Assembly (NCBI GenBank): GCA_040758475.1
Contig: JBFLVN010000057.1
Location: 1 to 15,689 of the forward strand
DNA length: 15,689 nt
Direction: 5' to 3'
Origin: JBFLVN01 sp040758475
Lineage (GTDB): Bacteria; JAGRBM01
The notes under the pieces were generated by a model. That model had not been told where the DNA came from. It ran no database searches and saw nothing but the letters and a program-made list of their open reading frames with translations. Both the position numbers and the translations under genes were made by a program. This document shows, one piece after another, positions 1 to 7,212 of the stretch (positions within the stretch are counted from its first letter, which is position 1; each line of letters opens with the position of its first letter).

Positions 1-16
1 CCCCGGCAACCCGCCC

Positions 17-637
17 TCAAAGCGGCTCGGTCTCCGGCAAGTCTTCCCCCTGGATCGAATGGAGTTCGATGGGAGCGCCTTGTTCGGCGAGGGGCTTGTC
101 GAGCTTCCCCTCCCGAATGGCCCGGAAGACGGGGGCGTAGGCTTTCAGAAAGCCCCCCTTCCAGTGAACGAGCCCCGAAGTGCCGATGAAATAGTGCGCG
201 GGGGAAGCAACCGTTTCCCCCACCTGCTTGGAGAGCTTCGCAAGGCAATCCGTATCGCAGATGTAATGAAGGCCCCGGAGGTTCTTCTCGGCGATGAAAT
301 CGACGGTGGCCTGGCGGTCGAATTCGCTCTGGAGGGTGTCCAGAAAAACGAGCCGCCCCGGACGGGCGCCGTCCCGCCAAATGCGCGAAACCCAGATCGC
401 CGCCTTCTTGCATTCGAGGCACGTGCCCAGGTCAGTGACGACGAGGAAGTACTCGGTCCCTACTTCCGGCAAGGCTTCCTGTCCTGCTTCAAAATGAACC
501 CGGTCGTCTTCCTCGTCGAGCCCGAGTTTTTCGAGCCTCACCGTCCCGGGGGGATAGCGTTTGCAAGAAGGAAGGCCGCCGGTGAGGAGCGCGAAAAGGG
601 CGAAAAGAACCGCGATTCTGCCGGTTTCCTGTTGCAT
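17..637 (-). CDS. Thioredoxin-like lipoprotein
   Basis: Predicted 206-residue envelope protein with a thioredoxin-type fold. I start it at the ATG at 637 because a hydrophobic signal segment (about residues 8-22) follows directly and ends at LPSC. C25 would be the lipidated cysteine, although Pro at -2 makes the lipobox imperfect. The frame stays open back to a TTG at 676, but that would put 13 non-signal residues in front. The mature part has a CLEC motif (C73-x-x-C76) after a beta strand (YFLVVTDLG), where a thioredoxin active site would sit. A second pair lies at C127/C131. The ASPAHYF segment at 145-151 could hold the cis-proline. Seen: signal, CxxC, proline. Inferred: thiol-disulfide or thiol-sensor role at the membrane. 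It lies 91 nt downstream of the MshEN-receiver-TPR gene on the same strand, so co-transcription is possible. The exact family is not recognised. Confidence 0.72.
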   Translation of the reverse strand: MQQETGRIAVLFALFALLTGGLPSCKRYPPGTVRLEKLGLDEEDDRVHFEAGQEALPEVGTEYFLVVTDLGTCLECKKAAIWVSRIWRDGARPGRLVFLDTLQSEFDRQATVDFIAEKNLRGLHYICDTDCLAKLSKQVGETVASPAHYFIGTSGLVHWKGGFLKAYAPVFRAIREGKLDKPLAEQGAPIELHSIQGEDLPETEPL

Positions 638-728
638 GACCGGCCGTATGGTAGGAGCCGGAGCAAGGCGAGGCAATCGGAACGGAAAGCCTTCAACGAG
701 GGCTTACGGACCGGTTCGCGGACCGTCC

Positions 729-2240
729 CTACAAGAGTTTTGCCATGTAGGCGATGATCTTTTCCTTGACCTGGGGATTGGGGCATGAACGGGCCGACCG
801 CTCGAAGATTTCATAGGCCTTGCGGCGAAAGCCGAGTTTTTCGTAGACGAGCGAGAGGTTCTTGAAGATGAGGAAGTTGCCGGGCTCCAGTTCCGCCGCT
901 TTCTCGTAAGCGGCGATGGCCTTGTAGGGCTTCCCGAGCCGTTCGTAGACGGTGGCCAGGGAGAGATAGATTTCCGCGAGCGTCTCGTCGAATTCGACCG
1001 CCTGCTCGAAGCAATCGACGGCGAGCTGGTAATCCCCCACGTCGAAGAGGGCCCGGCCTTCCGCCAGGAGGCGCCGGGCCTGGGCCCGGGCGGCATCGTC
1101 GGCGTCCGACGAACCCGGCCGGGGCCCCAGGACCGCTTCCAAAGCCAGGAGAAGCTCGTGGATCGAAAGGGGCTTTTCGAGCACGGCGTCGGCGTTCGAT
1201 AGCTCCGCCAGATCCTCCCAGGAACGCCATCCCCGGAAGTACCCCGTCGCCAGGATGATGGGAACGCTTCCGAACCGGGAGCTTCCCTTGAGTTTCTTGG
1301 AAAGCTCGATCGCGCCCATGTCCTCGATCTCGACTTCCAGGATCATGGCGTCCGGAATGACTTGCTGAATCTGCTGGGGGACCTGCGCGAGCGCATGAGC
1401 TTCGCGGACGTCGTAGCCCTCCCGCCGGAGCGCGAGCCGCACATCGCGCCGCTCCTTGGCGTTCGAATCGAAAAGAAGAATCTGCCGCAGACCCGCCGCT
1501 TTCACCGCTCGCCCCCCGGCGGGGACGGCGGAAGCCGGCGGAGGAGAAGGGGGCGGGGGAGCCGGAGCCGAAGCGGCGGCCTTGGGATCCCCGGCCGCGA
1601 AGGCTTCGAGCCGGTCCTGAAGATCCTGGAAGGAATCACCCGGGGCTGGCGGTGGCTTTGGCAATTTGGCCTCGGGCGGAAGCGGTCCATAAGAAGGAGG
1701 CGCCTCCTCGGGGGGCTTGGAAACCTCGGCGGCCACTTGCGCCTTGGAAATGGATACCCCGCCTTCCGGAGCCGGCTCCAGAAGATCTTGTCCATAATCG
1801 AGCGCCCGGTAGGCCCGGTTGATGAGCTCGCCGATCGAGTGTTCGGCGGCGACGTAGATTTCGATTCGTTTTCCAAGCCGCGCCTGGATTTCATCGCAGG
1901 CCACGAGGTTCGTGGGGTCCGCCATGACCACGCAAACCGTCTTGTCGGTCTGGCGGAAGGGGAGGCACCCGTGTTCGGTGGAAAATTTCTCCGGAAATTT
2001 CTTAAGAAGCTTGAGGTCGATGGGTTCCTTGGTCATGTCCATGGCCGGAAGCCCGAGCTGCTTGGAGAGAGCCCGGCTGATCGTCTTGTCGTCGGTAAAC
2101 CCGAGTTGGACAAGATGGCGCCCCAGGCGGCCGCCCCATTGCTTCTGCTGGGCAAGAGCGCTGCTCAGTTGCATCTCGTCGATCACGCTGGCGCGGACAA
2201 GGAGGTCCCCTAGCCGGATTTTCTTCTGGGCTACCGCCAT
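729..2240 (-). CDS. MshEN + pseudo-receiver + TPR protein
   Basis: A 503-residue cytoplasmic protein. Residues about 7-150 match the N-terminal domain of GspE/PilB/MshE ATPases (MshEN type, a known c-di-GMP-binding module): RLGDLLV, then GRLGRHLVQLGF, then the LGLPAMDM region and VVMADPTN. Residues 150-250 are a Pro/Ala-rich linker. Residues 252-372 are a response-regulator receiver fold, and 385-503 hold about three TPR repeats (for example ALFDVGDYQLAVDCFEQAV). In the receiver, D258, T332 and K356 are kept, but the phosphoacceptor Asp is Glu (E302 in MILEVEIED) and the second acidic-pocket residue is Ser (S259), so it is probably not phosphorylated normally. There is no ATPase domain, so it is not a secretion motor. 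The start at 2240 is chosen because MshEN homology begins there and AGGGGAGG lies 12 nt upstream. Inferred: a c-di-GMP or type IV pilus related adaptor acting through TPR contacts. Confidence 0.85.
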   Translation of the reverse strand: MAVAQKKIRLGDLLVRASVIDEMQLSSALAQQKQWGGRLGRHLVQLGFTDDKTISRALSKQLGLPAMDMTKEPIDLKLLKKFPEKFSTEHGCLPFRQTDKTVCVVMADPTNLVACDEIQARLGKRIEIYVAAEHSIGELINRAYRALDYGQDLLEPAPEGGVSISKAQVAAEVSKPPEEAPPSYGPLPPEAKLPKPPPAPGDSFQDLQDRLEAFAAGDPKAAASAPAPPPPSPPPASAVPAGGRAVKAAGLRQILLFDSNAKERRDVRLALRREGYDVREAHALAQVPQQIQQVIPDAMILEVEIEDMGAIELSKKLKGSSRFGSVPIILATGYFRGWRSWEDLAELSNADAVLEKPLSIHELLLALEAVLGPRPGSSDADDAARAQARRLLAEGRALFDVGDYQLAVDCFEQAVEFDETLAEIYLSLATVYERLGKPYKAIAAYEKAAELEPGNFLIFKNLSLVYEKLGFRRKAYEIFERSARSCPNPQVKEKIIAYMAKLL

Positions 2241-2578
2241 GGCGACGGATTGCCTCCCCTGTTCCCCAGCCGGTGCCCAAACCGCGAAGGGACACGTATA
2301 AGAAACAAAAATTTGAAGCTGAAAAGAGGGGGTCGCCGGATTCCAAGCGGCGCGCCTACCCGACAAGGCGCCCGCACAACTCCCCTCGTTCAGCCGCTTA
2401 AGACAGCCTCTTTCCCGCCGGGTGGCGGGCCCCCGTGCTGCCTCTCGCGACCCTTAAATAAAGGGCCAGTTCAATTTGTCACATTGGCCGGGTTGATTCA
2501 ACCGGAGCCCTTGCGAAGGTGGGCGTTTGTCGAAGGAAAAGGGCCGGGCCTACACTCTGGCACCTCGAGGTCTTCGCG
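2241..2578. other. Divergent intergenic region, 338 bp
   Basis: This region separates the minus-strand MshEN-receiver-TPR gene from the plus-strand exported-protein gene and should hold both promoters. Visible structure: a 6-bp hairpin CCCGCC/GGCGGG at 2414-2429 with a GGGT loop; an AT-rich CCCTT/AAGGG inverted repeat at about 2449-2464; and a compact palindrome GGTTGATTCAACC at 2491-2503. TTTGTCACATT near 2475-2485 holds a TGTGA half-site on the minus strand, but no full Crp-type palindrome. On the minus strand TTATACG near 2296-2302 could be a -10 region for the MshEN gene, with only a weak -35. No gene is seen. Confidence 0.5.
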
Positions 2579-3514
2579 ATGAATCGAACGGGCGCCGTCC
2601 TTCTTTTCCTTGCCGGAGTTTTGGCCGCCGGGAATTCTCCCGCATCCGAACCGGCCAAACCCACCCCGCAAGCCTTTCTCCTGGCGCTCGACTGCCGTTC
2701 CCTGGATCCCAAGCCCGCCAACGCGGACGCCGACTGCCACACGGGCGCCATCGCTTTCAAGAAAGCGTTCTTCGACGCTCCCTTTCCCCTGCGTCTTCGG
2801 TCGCTCCGTACGGAAGGGGAAGACGCGGATGCCGCCCTGGAAACCCGCTTCGTCCTTTATCGCAAGGCCAAGGTGATCCCGGGACAACCCGAAGGAGCCT
2901 ACGAATGGACGTACCACGCCCTTCTCTTCTGGTTCCTTCAAGACATCGCCACCCGGAAGAATTTCGCGGCGGGATGGTTCGAAGGCGACTCAGGCCGCCG
3001 CTTTGTAGGAAGCCCGGGCCGGGGCTTCGATCCGGGCCTCCTTCGCACCCCTTCCCTTAAGGGAACGGCGGCCCAACTCCCGGAGCGGACGGCAAGAACA
3101 CTTCGGGGCCTCGGGGTCCTGGATCGAAAGCCGCCTCCCGGCCCCTTTCCCAATGCCACCGTCGAAGGCCCCAAAACCCTCGCGGGAGCCTGCAAAACGG
3201 CCATTCCGGATGAAGGCGCAAAGGGATTGCTCCGGGAAACGGCCCGCTCCCTAATAGAAGCCCTGGCCGCCTCTCCCGAACTGGCCGCCCCTCCCGCCCC
3301 CTGGACCGGAAAGATCGAAACCTGCCCCGGTGGAAAACCCCGGCTGAACCTGGAAGTCCATTCCAAAGGAATATCCGCCAAGGCCAGTTGCGCGCTCGCT
3401 CCACCTCTCTCCCTGAGCGAGCCGCCGGGCATCATCGCCCAATGTGCCGTGGCTTGGGGGGACAGCCTGCGGGCTTCCCTGCTGACCCAGTTCAATCAAC
3501 CAGGGGCCAAGTAA
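2579..3514 (+). CDS. Exported protein of unknown function, six cysteines
   Basis: A 311-residue protein that I do not recognise. It starts at the ATG at 2579, with GAGG 8 nt upstream, and opens with a Sec signal peptide: MNRTG, then hydrophobic AVLLFLAGVLAAG, with probable cleavage near the NSPASEP segment. The mature part has six cysteines (C39, C53, C205, C249, C271, C289), an even number that would suit disulfides in the periplasm. It also has aromatic-rich stretches (AYEWTYHALLFWFL at 107-120) and a Pro/Ala-rich centre. No membrane segment follows the signal and no catalytic motif is apparent. The frame is open 20 codons further upstream, but those residues are basic and would spoil the signal. 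The gene lies directly upstream of the porin, separated by a 385-bp leader. Shared function with the porin is possible but not shown. Confidence 0.65.
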   Translation: MNRTGAVLLFLAGVLAAGNSPASEPAKPTPQAFLLALDCRSLDPKPANADADCHTGAIAFKKAFFDAPFPLRLRSLRTEGEDADAALETRFVLYRKAKVIPGQPEGAYEWTYHALLFWFLQDIATRKNFAAGWFEGDSGRRFVGSPGRGFDPGLLRTPSLKGTAAQLPERTARTLRGLGVLDRKPPPGPFPNATVEGPKTLAGACKTAIPDEGAKGLLRETARSLIEALAASPELAAPPAPWTGKIETCPGGKPRLNLEVHSKGISAKASCALAPPLSLSEPPGIIAQCAVAWGDSLRASLLTQFNQPGAK

Positions 3515-3587
3515 CCCGCCCACAGCTATCGATAGGGTTATTTCCCTACATTCATGTAACTATTTGAAATAACAGAGCTTTTTTAAA

Positions 3588-3616
3588 AATGTGATCTGGC
3601 TCACGTCTGTCACATT
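3588..3616. promoter_or_regulatory. Crp/Fnr-family operator candidate
   Basis: TGTGA-N6-TCACG (3590-3605) differs by one base from the Crp consensus TGTGA-N6-TCACA. It sits inside a larger perfect 7-bp inverted repeat, AATGTGA (3588-3594) with TCACATT (3610-3616), spaced by 15 bp. Either pairing could be the true operator. It lies about 300 bp upstream of the porin ATG in AT-rich DNA, which fits an activator site. Confidence 0.55.
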
Positions 3617-3735
3617 TGTTACAAGCTACCCTTTCCCAGTTGGCGGATAGAGGCAGCAAAGGGCACCTTATGTAAGTGCCTGAAATTCGGGAGGAAATCG
3701 GTACCTGTCTCGGCAGTCAGCTTGACTAGACCGTC

Positions 3736-3816
3736 ACAAATTCGTAAAAATTTTGACCGTGCCGGAGAGCGGGGGGACTCGGCACAAATCCCCCCTACAA
3801 ATCTGCAAAAAGTTTG
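3736..3816 (+). repeat. Imperfect direct repeat, two 20-nt copies
   Basis: Copies at 3736-3755 and 3797-3816 share 16 of 20 positions (ACAAATYYGYAAAAAKTTTG). Each has CAAA-N11-TTTG symmetry, and each is followed by ACCGT (0 or 4 nt later). The start-to-start distance is 61 bp, close to six helical turns, so both copies face roughly the same side of the DNA. A third partial ACAAAT lies at 3784-3789. This could be a paired operator or a repeated RNA motif flanking the pseudoknot. Confidence 0.6.
3759..3795 (+). other. Possible H-type RNA pseudoknot in porin leader
   Basis: GTGCCG (3759-3764) is complementary to CGGCAC (3780-3785). Inside that loop GGGGGG (3771-3776) is complementary to CCCCCC (3790-3795), just 4 nt after the first stem. 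The order S1, S2, S1', S2' is that of an H-type pseudoknot. If they cannot form together, the two stems are mutually exclusive alternatives. Both stems are perfect 6-mers. Folding in vivo is inference. Confidence 0.45.
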
Positions 3817-3851
3817 GGCAACCGTCCCAGAGGCTAAAACGGCCGGTTGCC
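3817..3851 (+). other. 8-bp hairpin in porin leader
   Basis: A perfect inverted repeat, GGCAACCG (3817-3824) with CGGTTGCC (3844-3851), with a 19-nt loop. It directly follows the second copy of the direct repeat and lies 48 nt before the porin ATG. No T-tract follows, so it is not an intrinsic terminator. It may stabilise the mRNA or be part of a larger leader fold. Confidence 0.5.
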
Positions 3852-3899
3852 TGAATCAAAAACACCCCTGCACGGGGGTAAAGAGGAGAGTAGAGGCAT

Positions 3900-5165
3900 A
3901 TGAAGAAATTCTTAGGCATGTTTCTGGGATTGGGCCTCGTCGCCACCCTGGCGGCGGGGGAAGCCCGGGCGGATTGCAAAATCTGCATCGGGGCAAGCTT
4001 TGAAGGCTTTGGGTACTGGAGCAACACGGACGAGCAGGGGTCGTTCCTGGGAACGGACATCAACGGCGCCCCTCGCCGCGCGCGGGCGGTGTATTCCGAA
4101 CTCGTGTCGGGCATCCCCATCAACGCTTCGAATCTTGGGGCTTCCAATGACACGGACTTCGGCATGTACACCGGCGCCCTGTTCCTCAACGGCCTCGCGG
4201 CGGCCAGCGATAACGCCGACCTCGGCTTCCGCCTGGCTTTCGTAGGCGTGGGCAGCAATCTCACGTCTGCTGGTGGGGCTACTGTCGGGAACGGAGATCC
4301 GGATATCCCTGGCGGAGGATTTGGTTTCCTTGTCGAACAAGCCTTCGTAGATCTGCACAACTCTGATGGCGGCATGGGCGTACTCTTTGGCCGCTTTGAA
4401 CCCAATACGGGTGGTTCGTTGCGCATGGTCGACAACGGCACTCCGTTCCTCAGCGTTGCGCGCAGCAGCCTGCTTCCTACGTTCCTGACGGGTGCCGTCG
4501 GGTACTTCAACTCGGGTGACGTGGGCGCCGCGCTTTATCTCTACAACGATCTGAACGGCGTCAACGACCAGGACGACATCGACTTGGGTTACGGCCTCGG
4601 CGGTTTCTACGGCGCGGACGGCATGAACGCGAGCGTCACCGTATTCCTCTCGCCTGAAGGTGTTTCACTGGATACCGGCTCTGGTGACATCGACCAGGAC
4701 AATGAGTTCTGGGTATTCATCATTAACGGTCACGCCGAAATGGAGCAGGAACAGCTCCGGGCTTTCGCGGACATCACCTTCCGCCGGGATGGCTATCCTG
4801 GTCCCCTTCCTTCGGTTGAGGCATTCAACCTCGAGCTCGGTGGCACGTTTAACGTGACCGACTTGGTAGGCGTGGGTGCGAACTTCGGCTGGACCAACAT
4901 CAAGGACACGCAGGGCAGCTTCCCGCTCGGTCAACTGACGGGATTGTTTGATCAGGATGGACACGTTTTCGTCATTAATCCTGTCATCGCCCTCAATGTC
5001 TCCGACAACGTTGTTGTCAATGCCGGTTACGACTGGGAAACCCAGAAGGTCAAAAATTCTGGTTCCAACGGCCGGTCCAACGTGCACACGGTTTTCGTGA
5101 CCGTTGCCGCCAACATCGACAACGGCGCTAAGAAGCGTATTACCGGCACCCGCTCCGTCAACTAA
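3900..5165 (+). CDS. Outer-membrane beta-barrel porin-like protein
   Basis: A 421-residue protein with a clear Sec signal: MKKFLGMF, hydrophobic core, then AGEARA, with cleavage after A24. The rest alternates short amphipathic beta strands with Asp/Asn/Gly-rich loops (for example LRAFADITFRRDG, FNLELGGTFNVTDLVGVGANFGW, VFVINPVIALNVSDNVVVNAGYDW). That pattern and the acidic loops fit an outer-membrane barrel. The C-terminus ends with basic residues rather than the usual terminal Phe, so the last strand is probably HTVFVTVAANI. The mature N-terminus carries C26-x-x-C29 (DCKICIG), unusual for porins, which are normally cysteine-poor. The start is supported by AGAGG 5-6 nt upstream. Codon choice has more T-ending codons than neighbouring genes, which may reflect strong expression. 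It is monocistronic, with its own leader and terminator. The substrate is unknown; I infer a general or anion/cation porin without specificity evidence. Confidence 0.8.
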   Translation: MKKFLGMFLGLGLVATLAAGEARADCKICIGASFEGFGYWSNTDEQGSFLGTDINGAPRRARAVYSELVSGIPINASNLGASNDTDFGMYTGALFLNGLAAASDNADLGFRLAFVGVGSNLTSAGGATVGNGDPDIPGGGFGFLVEQAFVDLHNSDGGMGVLFGRFEPNTGGSLRMVDNGTPFLSVARSSLLPTFLTGAVGYFNSGDVGAALYLYNDLNGVNDQDDIDLGYGLGGFYGADGMNASVTVFLSPEGVSLDTGSGDIDQDNEFWVFIINGHAEMEQEQLRAFADITFRRDGYPGPLPSVEAFNLELGGTFNVTDLVGVGANFGWTNIKDTQGSFPLGQLTGLFDQDGHVFVINPVIALNVSDNVVVNAGYDWETQKVKNSGSNGRSNVHTVFVTVAANIDNGAKKRITGTRSVN

Positions 5166-5190
5166 CCCGAGCAATTCCGCTCATAGCCAG

Positions 5191-5226
5191 ACCGGCGCCC
5201 TCGCGAGGGGGCGCCGGTTTGTTTTT
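5191..5226 (+). terminator. Rho-independent terminator of the porin gene
   Basis: A perfect 10-bp stem, ACCGGCGCCC (5191-5200) with GGGCGCCGGT (5209-5218), with an 8-nt loop, followed by TTTGTTTTT. It lies 25 nt after the porin stop and in front of the convergent thioredoxin-fold gene. Confidence 0.93.
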
Positions 5227-5237
5227 GGAGCGATCCG

Positions 5238-5813
5238 TTAGAAGTAATCCGGCTCGTTGCCGGCCTTCCATTTGATGTTACAGCCCAGGCTGGCCTTCTG
5301 GTCTTTGGAAGGGTTCTTCCCCGCCAGAAGGGCGTCCACGGCGGCGCGAAGGTCCTTGCCCGTTACGGGCTTGCCGCTCTCGGGCCGGGAGTCGTCGAAC
5401 TGGCCCCGGTAGGCGAGTTTCCGGTCTTTTCCGTAAACGAAGAAATCCGGCGTGCAAGCGGCCCGGTAGGCCTTGGCTACTTCCTGGGTGTCGTCCACCA
5501 GATAGGGGAACGTGTAGCCCCACCGTTTGGCCTCCTCAGCCATCTTGACCGGGCTGTCGTCGGGATAGTTCCTGGCGTCGTTGGAATTGATCCCGGCGAT
5601 CGCCACGCCTTTCGCCCGGTATTCTTTGCCGAACGCGGCGAGTTCCTTCCGAATGTGCTGAACGTAGGGACAGTGGTTGCAGATGAACGCCACGACCAGG
5701 ACCGGAGCGTCCCTGAAATCGCCTATGGAATACGCTTTGCCAGAAGGGTCTTTCAGATTGAACGGCGGGGCCTTGGTTCCCAGTTCCGCCATCGTCGAAG
5801 GGGTCTTGGCCAT
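5238..5813 (-). CDS. Thioredoxin-fold AhpC/TSA-like protein
   Basis: A 191-residue cytoplasmic protein with no signal peptide. It matches the peroxiredoxin-like/thioredoxin family that carries a C-N-H-C-P-Y signature. VLVVAFICNHCPYV puts C45 and C48 at the end of the first core strand; CTPDFFV (120-126) supplies the cis-proline P122; and SLGCNIKWK near 176-183 is the conserved C-terminal motif of this family. Its likely role is thiol-disulfide exchange or peroxide reduction. The substrate is not known from sequence. GGGAGG 8 nt upstream supports the ATG at 5813. It starts 59 nt after the UbiB-like kinase on the same strand, so it may be the last gene of that transcript. Confidence 0.9.
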   Translation of the reverse strand: MAKTPSTMAELGTKAPPFNLKDPSGKAYSIGDFRDAPVLVVAFICNHCPYVQHIRKELAAFGKEYRAKGVAIAGINSNDARNYPDDSPVKMAEEAKRWGYTFPYLVDDTQEVAKAYRAACTPDFFVYGKDRKLAYRGQFDDSRPESGKPVTGKDLRAAVDALLAGKNPSKDQKASLGCNIKWKAGNEPDYF

Positions 5814-5872
5814 GGCCGGGTCCCTCCCGAATCAGAAGAGACTTCCAGCATGCGGGGAATCAGCAAGCAGGG

Positions 5873-7171
5873 TCAAGCACGGGCTGCCGCTTGAACTTGC
5901 GCCCGGCGTCCCAGGGCTTCGGCGAAGTACTTCCGGCCTTCGGCCTGGAAATCAAGTTCCGGGTCGAGCGCCTTCGTAATCCCCTCGAAGACGATCAAGG
6001 CGATGATAGTAGTCGCGAAGCTCGCCCGGTTCTGGACGCCGTGCTTGCGCTGCGTATCGAACAGCTCGGTCGTAAACCCGCTCACCTCGAAATCCCCCGA
6101 ACGGGCGGTCGAGTACTTGGAGATAAGCCCCGCCATTTCTTCCTCGAACCGGGGAGCGTTAAAGTGCTTCGCCCGGAAGGGGGAGCTTTCGTAGACCACC
6201 TTGGCGCAGGTCCGGCCGTCGTTCGTGACCATGGCGAAGAAAAATTCCGTGAGATTCCTGAAATCTTCCTGGCCCAGTTCCGTGATCAACCCCAAGTCGA
6301 GGACCACGAATTCCCCGCCCTCCCGGAAAAAAACGTTCCCCGGGTGCATGTCGGCGTGGACGAAGCCGTCGGTAAAACACATGCGGTAGAGGGCCTGGAG
6401 CGCGGCACGCGCGCCCCGCTGGCGCTCTTCCTTCGAGAGCGTGATGTGGCCGATCTTCTGGAGTCCCGCGAGAAACTCCATGACCAGGATCGTGTCGGTG
6501 CAGAGTTCGTCCACCAGAACGGGGAATTTAACGCCCGGAAGTTTCTCGAAATTCTTCCGGAACCGGCGGTTGTTGGCGGCTTCGAGCGAAAAGTCGAGCT
6601 GCCGGTAAATGTTGCTCGTAAAGTCGTCGACCATCTGGGGAAGGGAAATGAGGTACATCCCCGGAAGAAGGTCGAGCACGCGAGCAAAAAGTTTAAGAAC
6701 GAGAAGATCGTACTTCACCCGGCGAAGCTGGCCGGGGCGCCGGATCTTGACGGCGACGTCCCGGCCGTCGCGAAGGCGCGCCCGGTGGACGTGCGCCACG
6801 GAAGCGGCCGAAATGGGACGGAAATCGAATTCGGCGAAGACCTCTTCCAAAGGTTTCCCGTACGCCTCCCGGACGAGGCCGGGGATGAGCTTCGTATCGA
6901 AGGGGGCCACCTGGTCCTGAAGGCGCTTTAACGGCTGGGTGACTTCCTCGGAAAAAATATCCGGGCGGGAGCTCATGACCTGCCCCACCTTGACGAAGGT
7001 TGCGCCCAGGGATTCGAAAAGCTCCGTGACGAATTCCCCCGCGAGCTGGGGAAGTGAAGGCCCCGCGCGGAACACGAGCCGCCCGACGGCCCGGAAGGCG
7101 AACTTCGTCCCATAGACGAAGCCGAAAAAGGCGAATTCGGAAACACGCCAAATGAAGAAAACGATCCCCAC
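5873..7171 (-). CDS. UbiB/AarF (ABC1/ADCK) family atypical kinase
   Basis: A protein of about 432 residues with the full UbiB-family signature: KxGQ (K61-V-G-Q64 in FVKVGQVMSSRPDIF); the Ala-rich loop replacing a P-loop (SAASVAHVHRA, 121-131); the nucleotide lysine VAVK (K142); the catalytic HADMHPGN (272-279); and the metal-binding DLG (292-294). UbiB proteins support ubiquinone biosynthesis or lipid-linked processes at membranes. The usual C-terminal pair of transmembrane helices is not obvious here. Instead a hydrophobic aromatic N-terminus (GIVFFIWRVSEFAFFGFVYG) may attach it. I choose the GTG at 7171 because GGAG lies 6 nt upstream. A GTG at 7201 would add ten residues and is also possible. 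The frame stays open to 8026, but that part lies over the hydrolase gene and is a shadow. The hydrolase stop is 41 nt upstream. Confidence 0.9.
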   Translation of the reverse strand: MGIVFFIWRVSEFAFFGFVYGTKFAFRAVGRLVFRAGPSLPQLAGEFVTELFESLGATFVKVGQVMSSRPDIFSEEVTQPLKRLQDQVAPFDTKLIPGLVREAYGKPLEEVFAEFDFRPISAASVAHVHRARLRDGRDVAVKIRRPGQLRRVKYDLLVLKLFARVLDLLPGMYLISLPQMVDDFTSNIYRQLDFSLEAANNRRFRKNFEKLPGVKFPVLVDELCTDTILVMEFLAGLQKIGHITLSKEERQRGARAALQALYRMCFTDGFVHADMHPGNVFFREGGEFVVLDLGLITELGQEDFRNLTEFFFAMVTNDGRTCAKVVYESSPFRAKHFNAPRFEEEMAGLISKYSTARSGDFEVSGFTTELFDTQRKHGVQNRASFATTIIALIVFEGITKALDPELDFQAEGRKYFAEALGRRAQVQAAARA

Positions 7172-7212
7172 GAAAATCTCCGGAGGGTCCTTATCTAGCA
7201 CGCCCTGGTTTT

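Larger units (their letters stand above)
3515..3899 (+). promoter_or_regulatory. Long structured leader and promoter region of the porin
   Basis: A 385-bp gene-free stretch, clearly more AT-rich than its flanks at 3535-3625. In order it holds: a perfect palindrome CTATCGATAG (3526-3535); TATTTGAAATA near 3561-3571; a Crp-like site (3588-3616); TACCCT at 3627-3632, where a class II Crp promoter would have its -10 (site centre 3597.5, inferred start about 3639); a hairpin GGCAC/GTGCC (3662-3666 with 3676-3680); a 20-nt imperfect direct repeat; a possible pseudoknot; an 8-bp hairpin; and a small ACCCC/GGGGT hairpin (3864-3868 with 3875-3879) just ahead of the ribosome binding region GAGGAG/AGAGG. 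The implied 5' UTR is about 260 nt. It does not match any riboswitch consensus I know. Confidence 0.6.

Noticed and set aside
1362..2213. A 283-codon plus-strand open frame opposite the MshEN-receiver-TPR gene
   Set aside because: Arg/Gly-rich shadow without a domain; the minus strand has three recognisable domains.
2472..2490. Third Crp-like site upstream of the exported-protein gene
   Set aside because: Only one TGTGA half-site is present; the partner half-site does not match.
3651..3720. Possible c-di-GMP (GEMM) riboswitch, because of GCAAAGGGCA in the porin leader
   Set aside because: The second conserved GACGCAAAGCC half and the tetraloop-receptor arrangement are absent.
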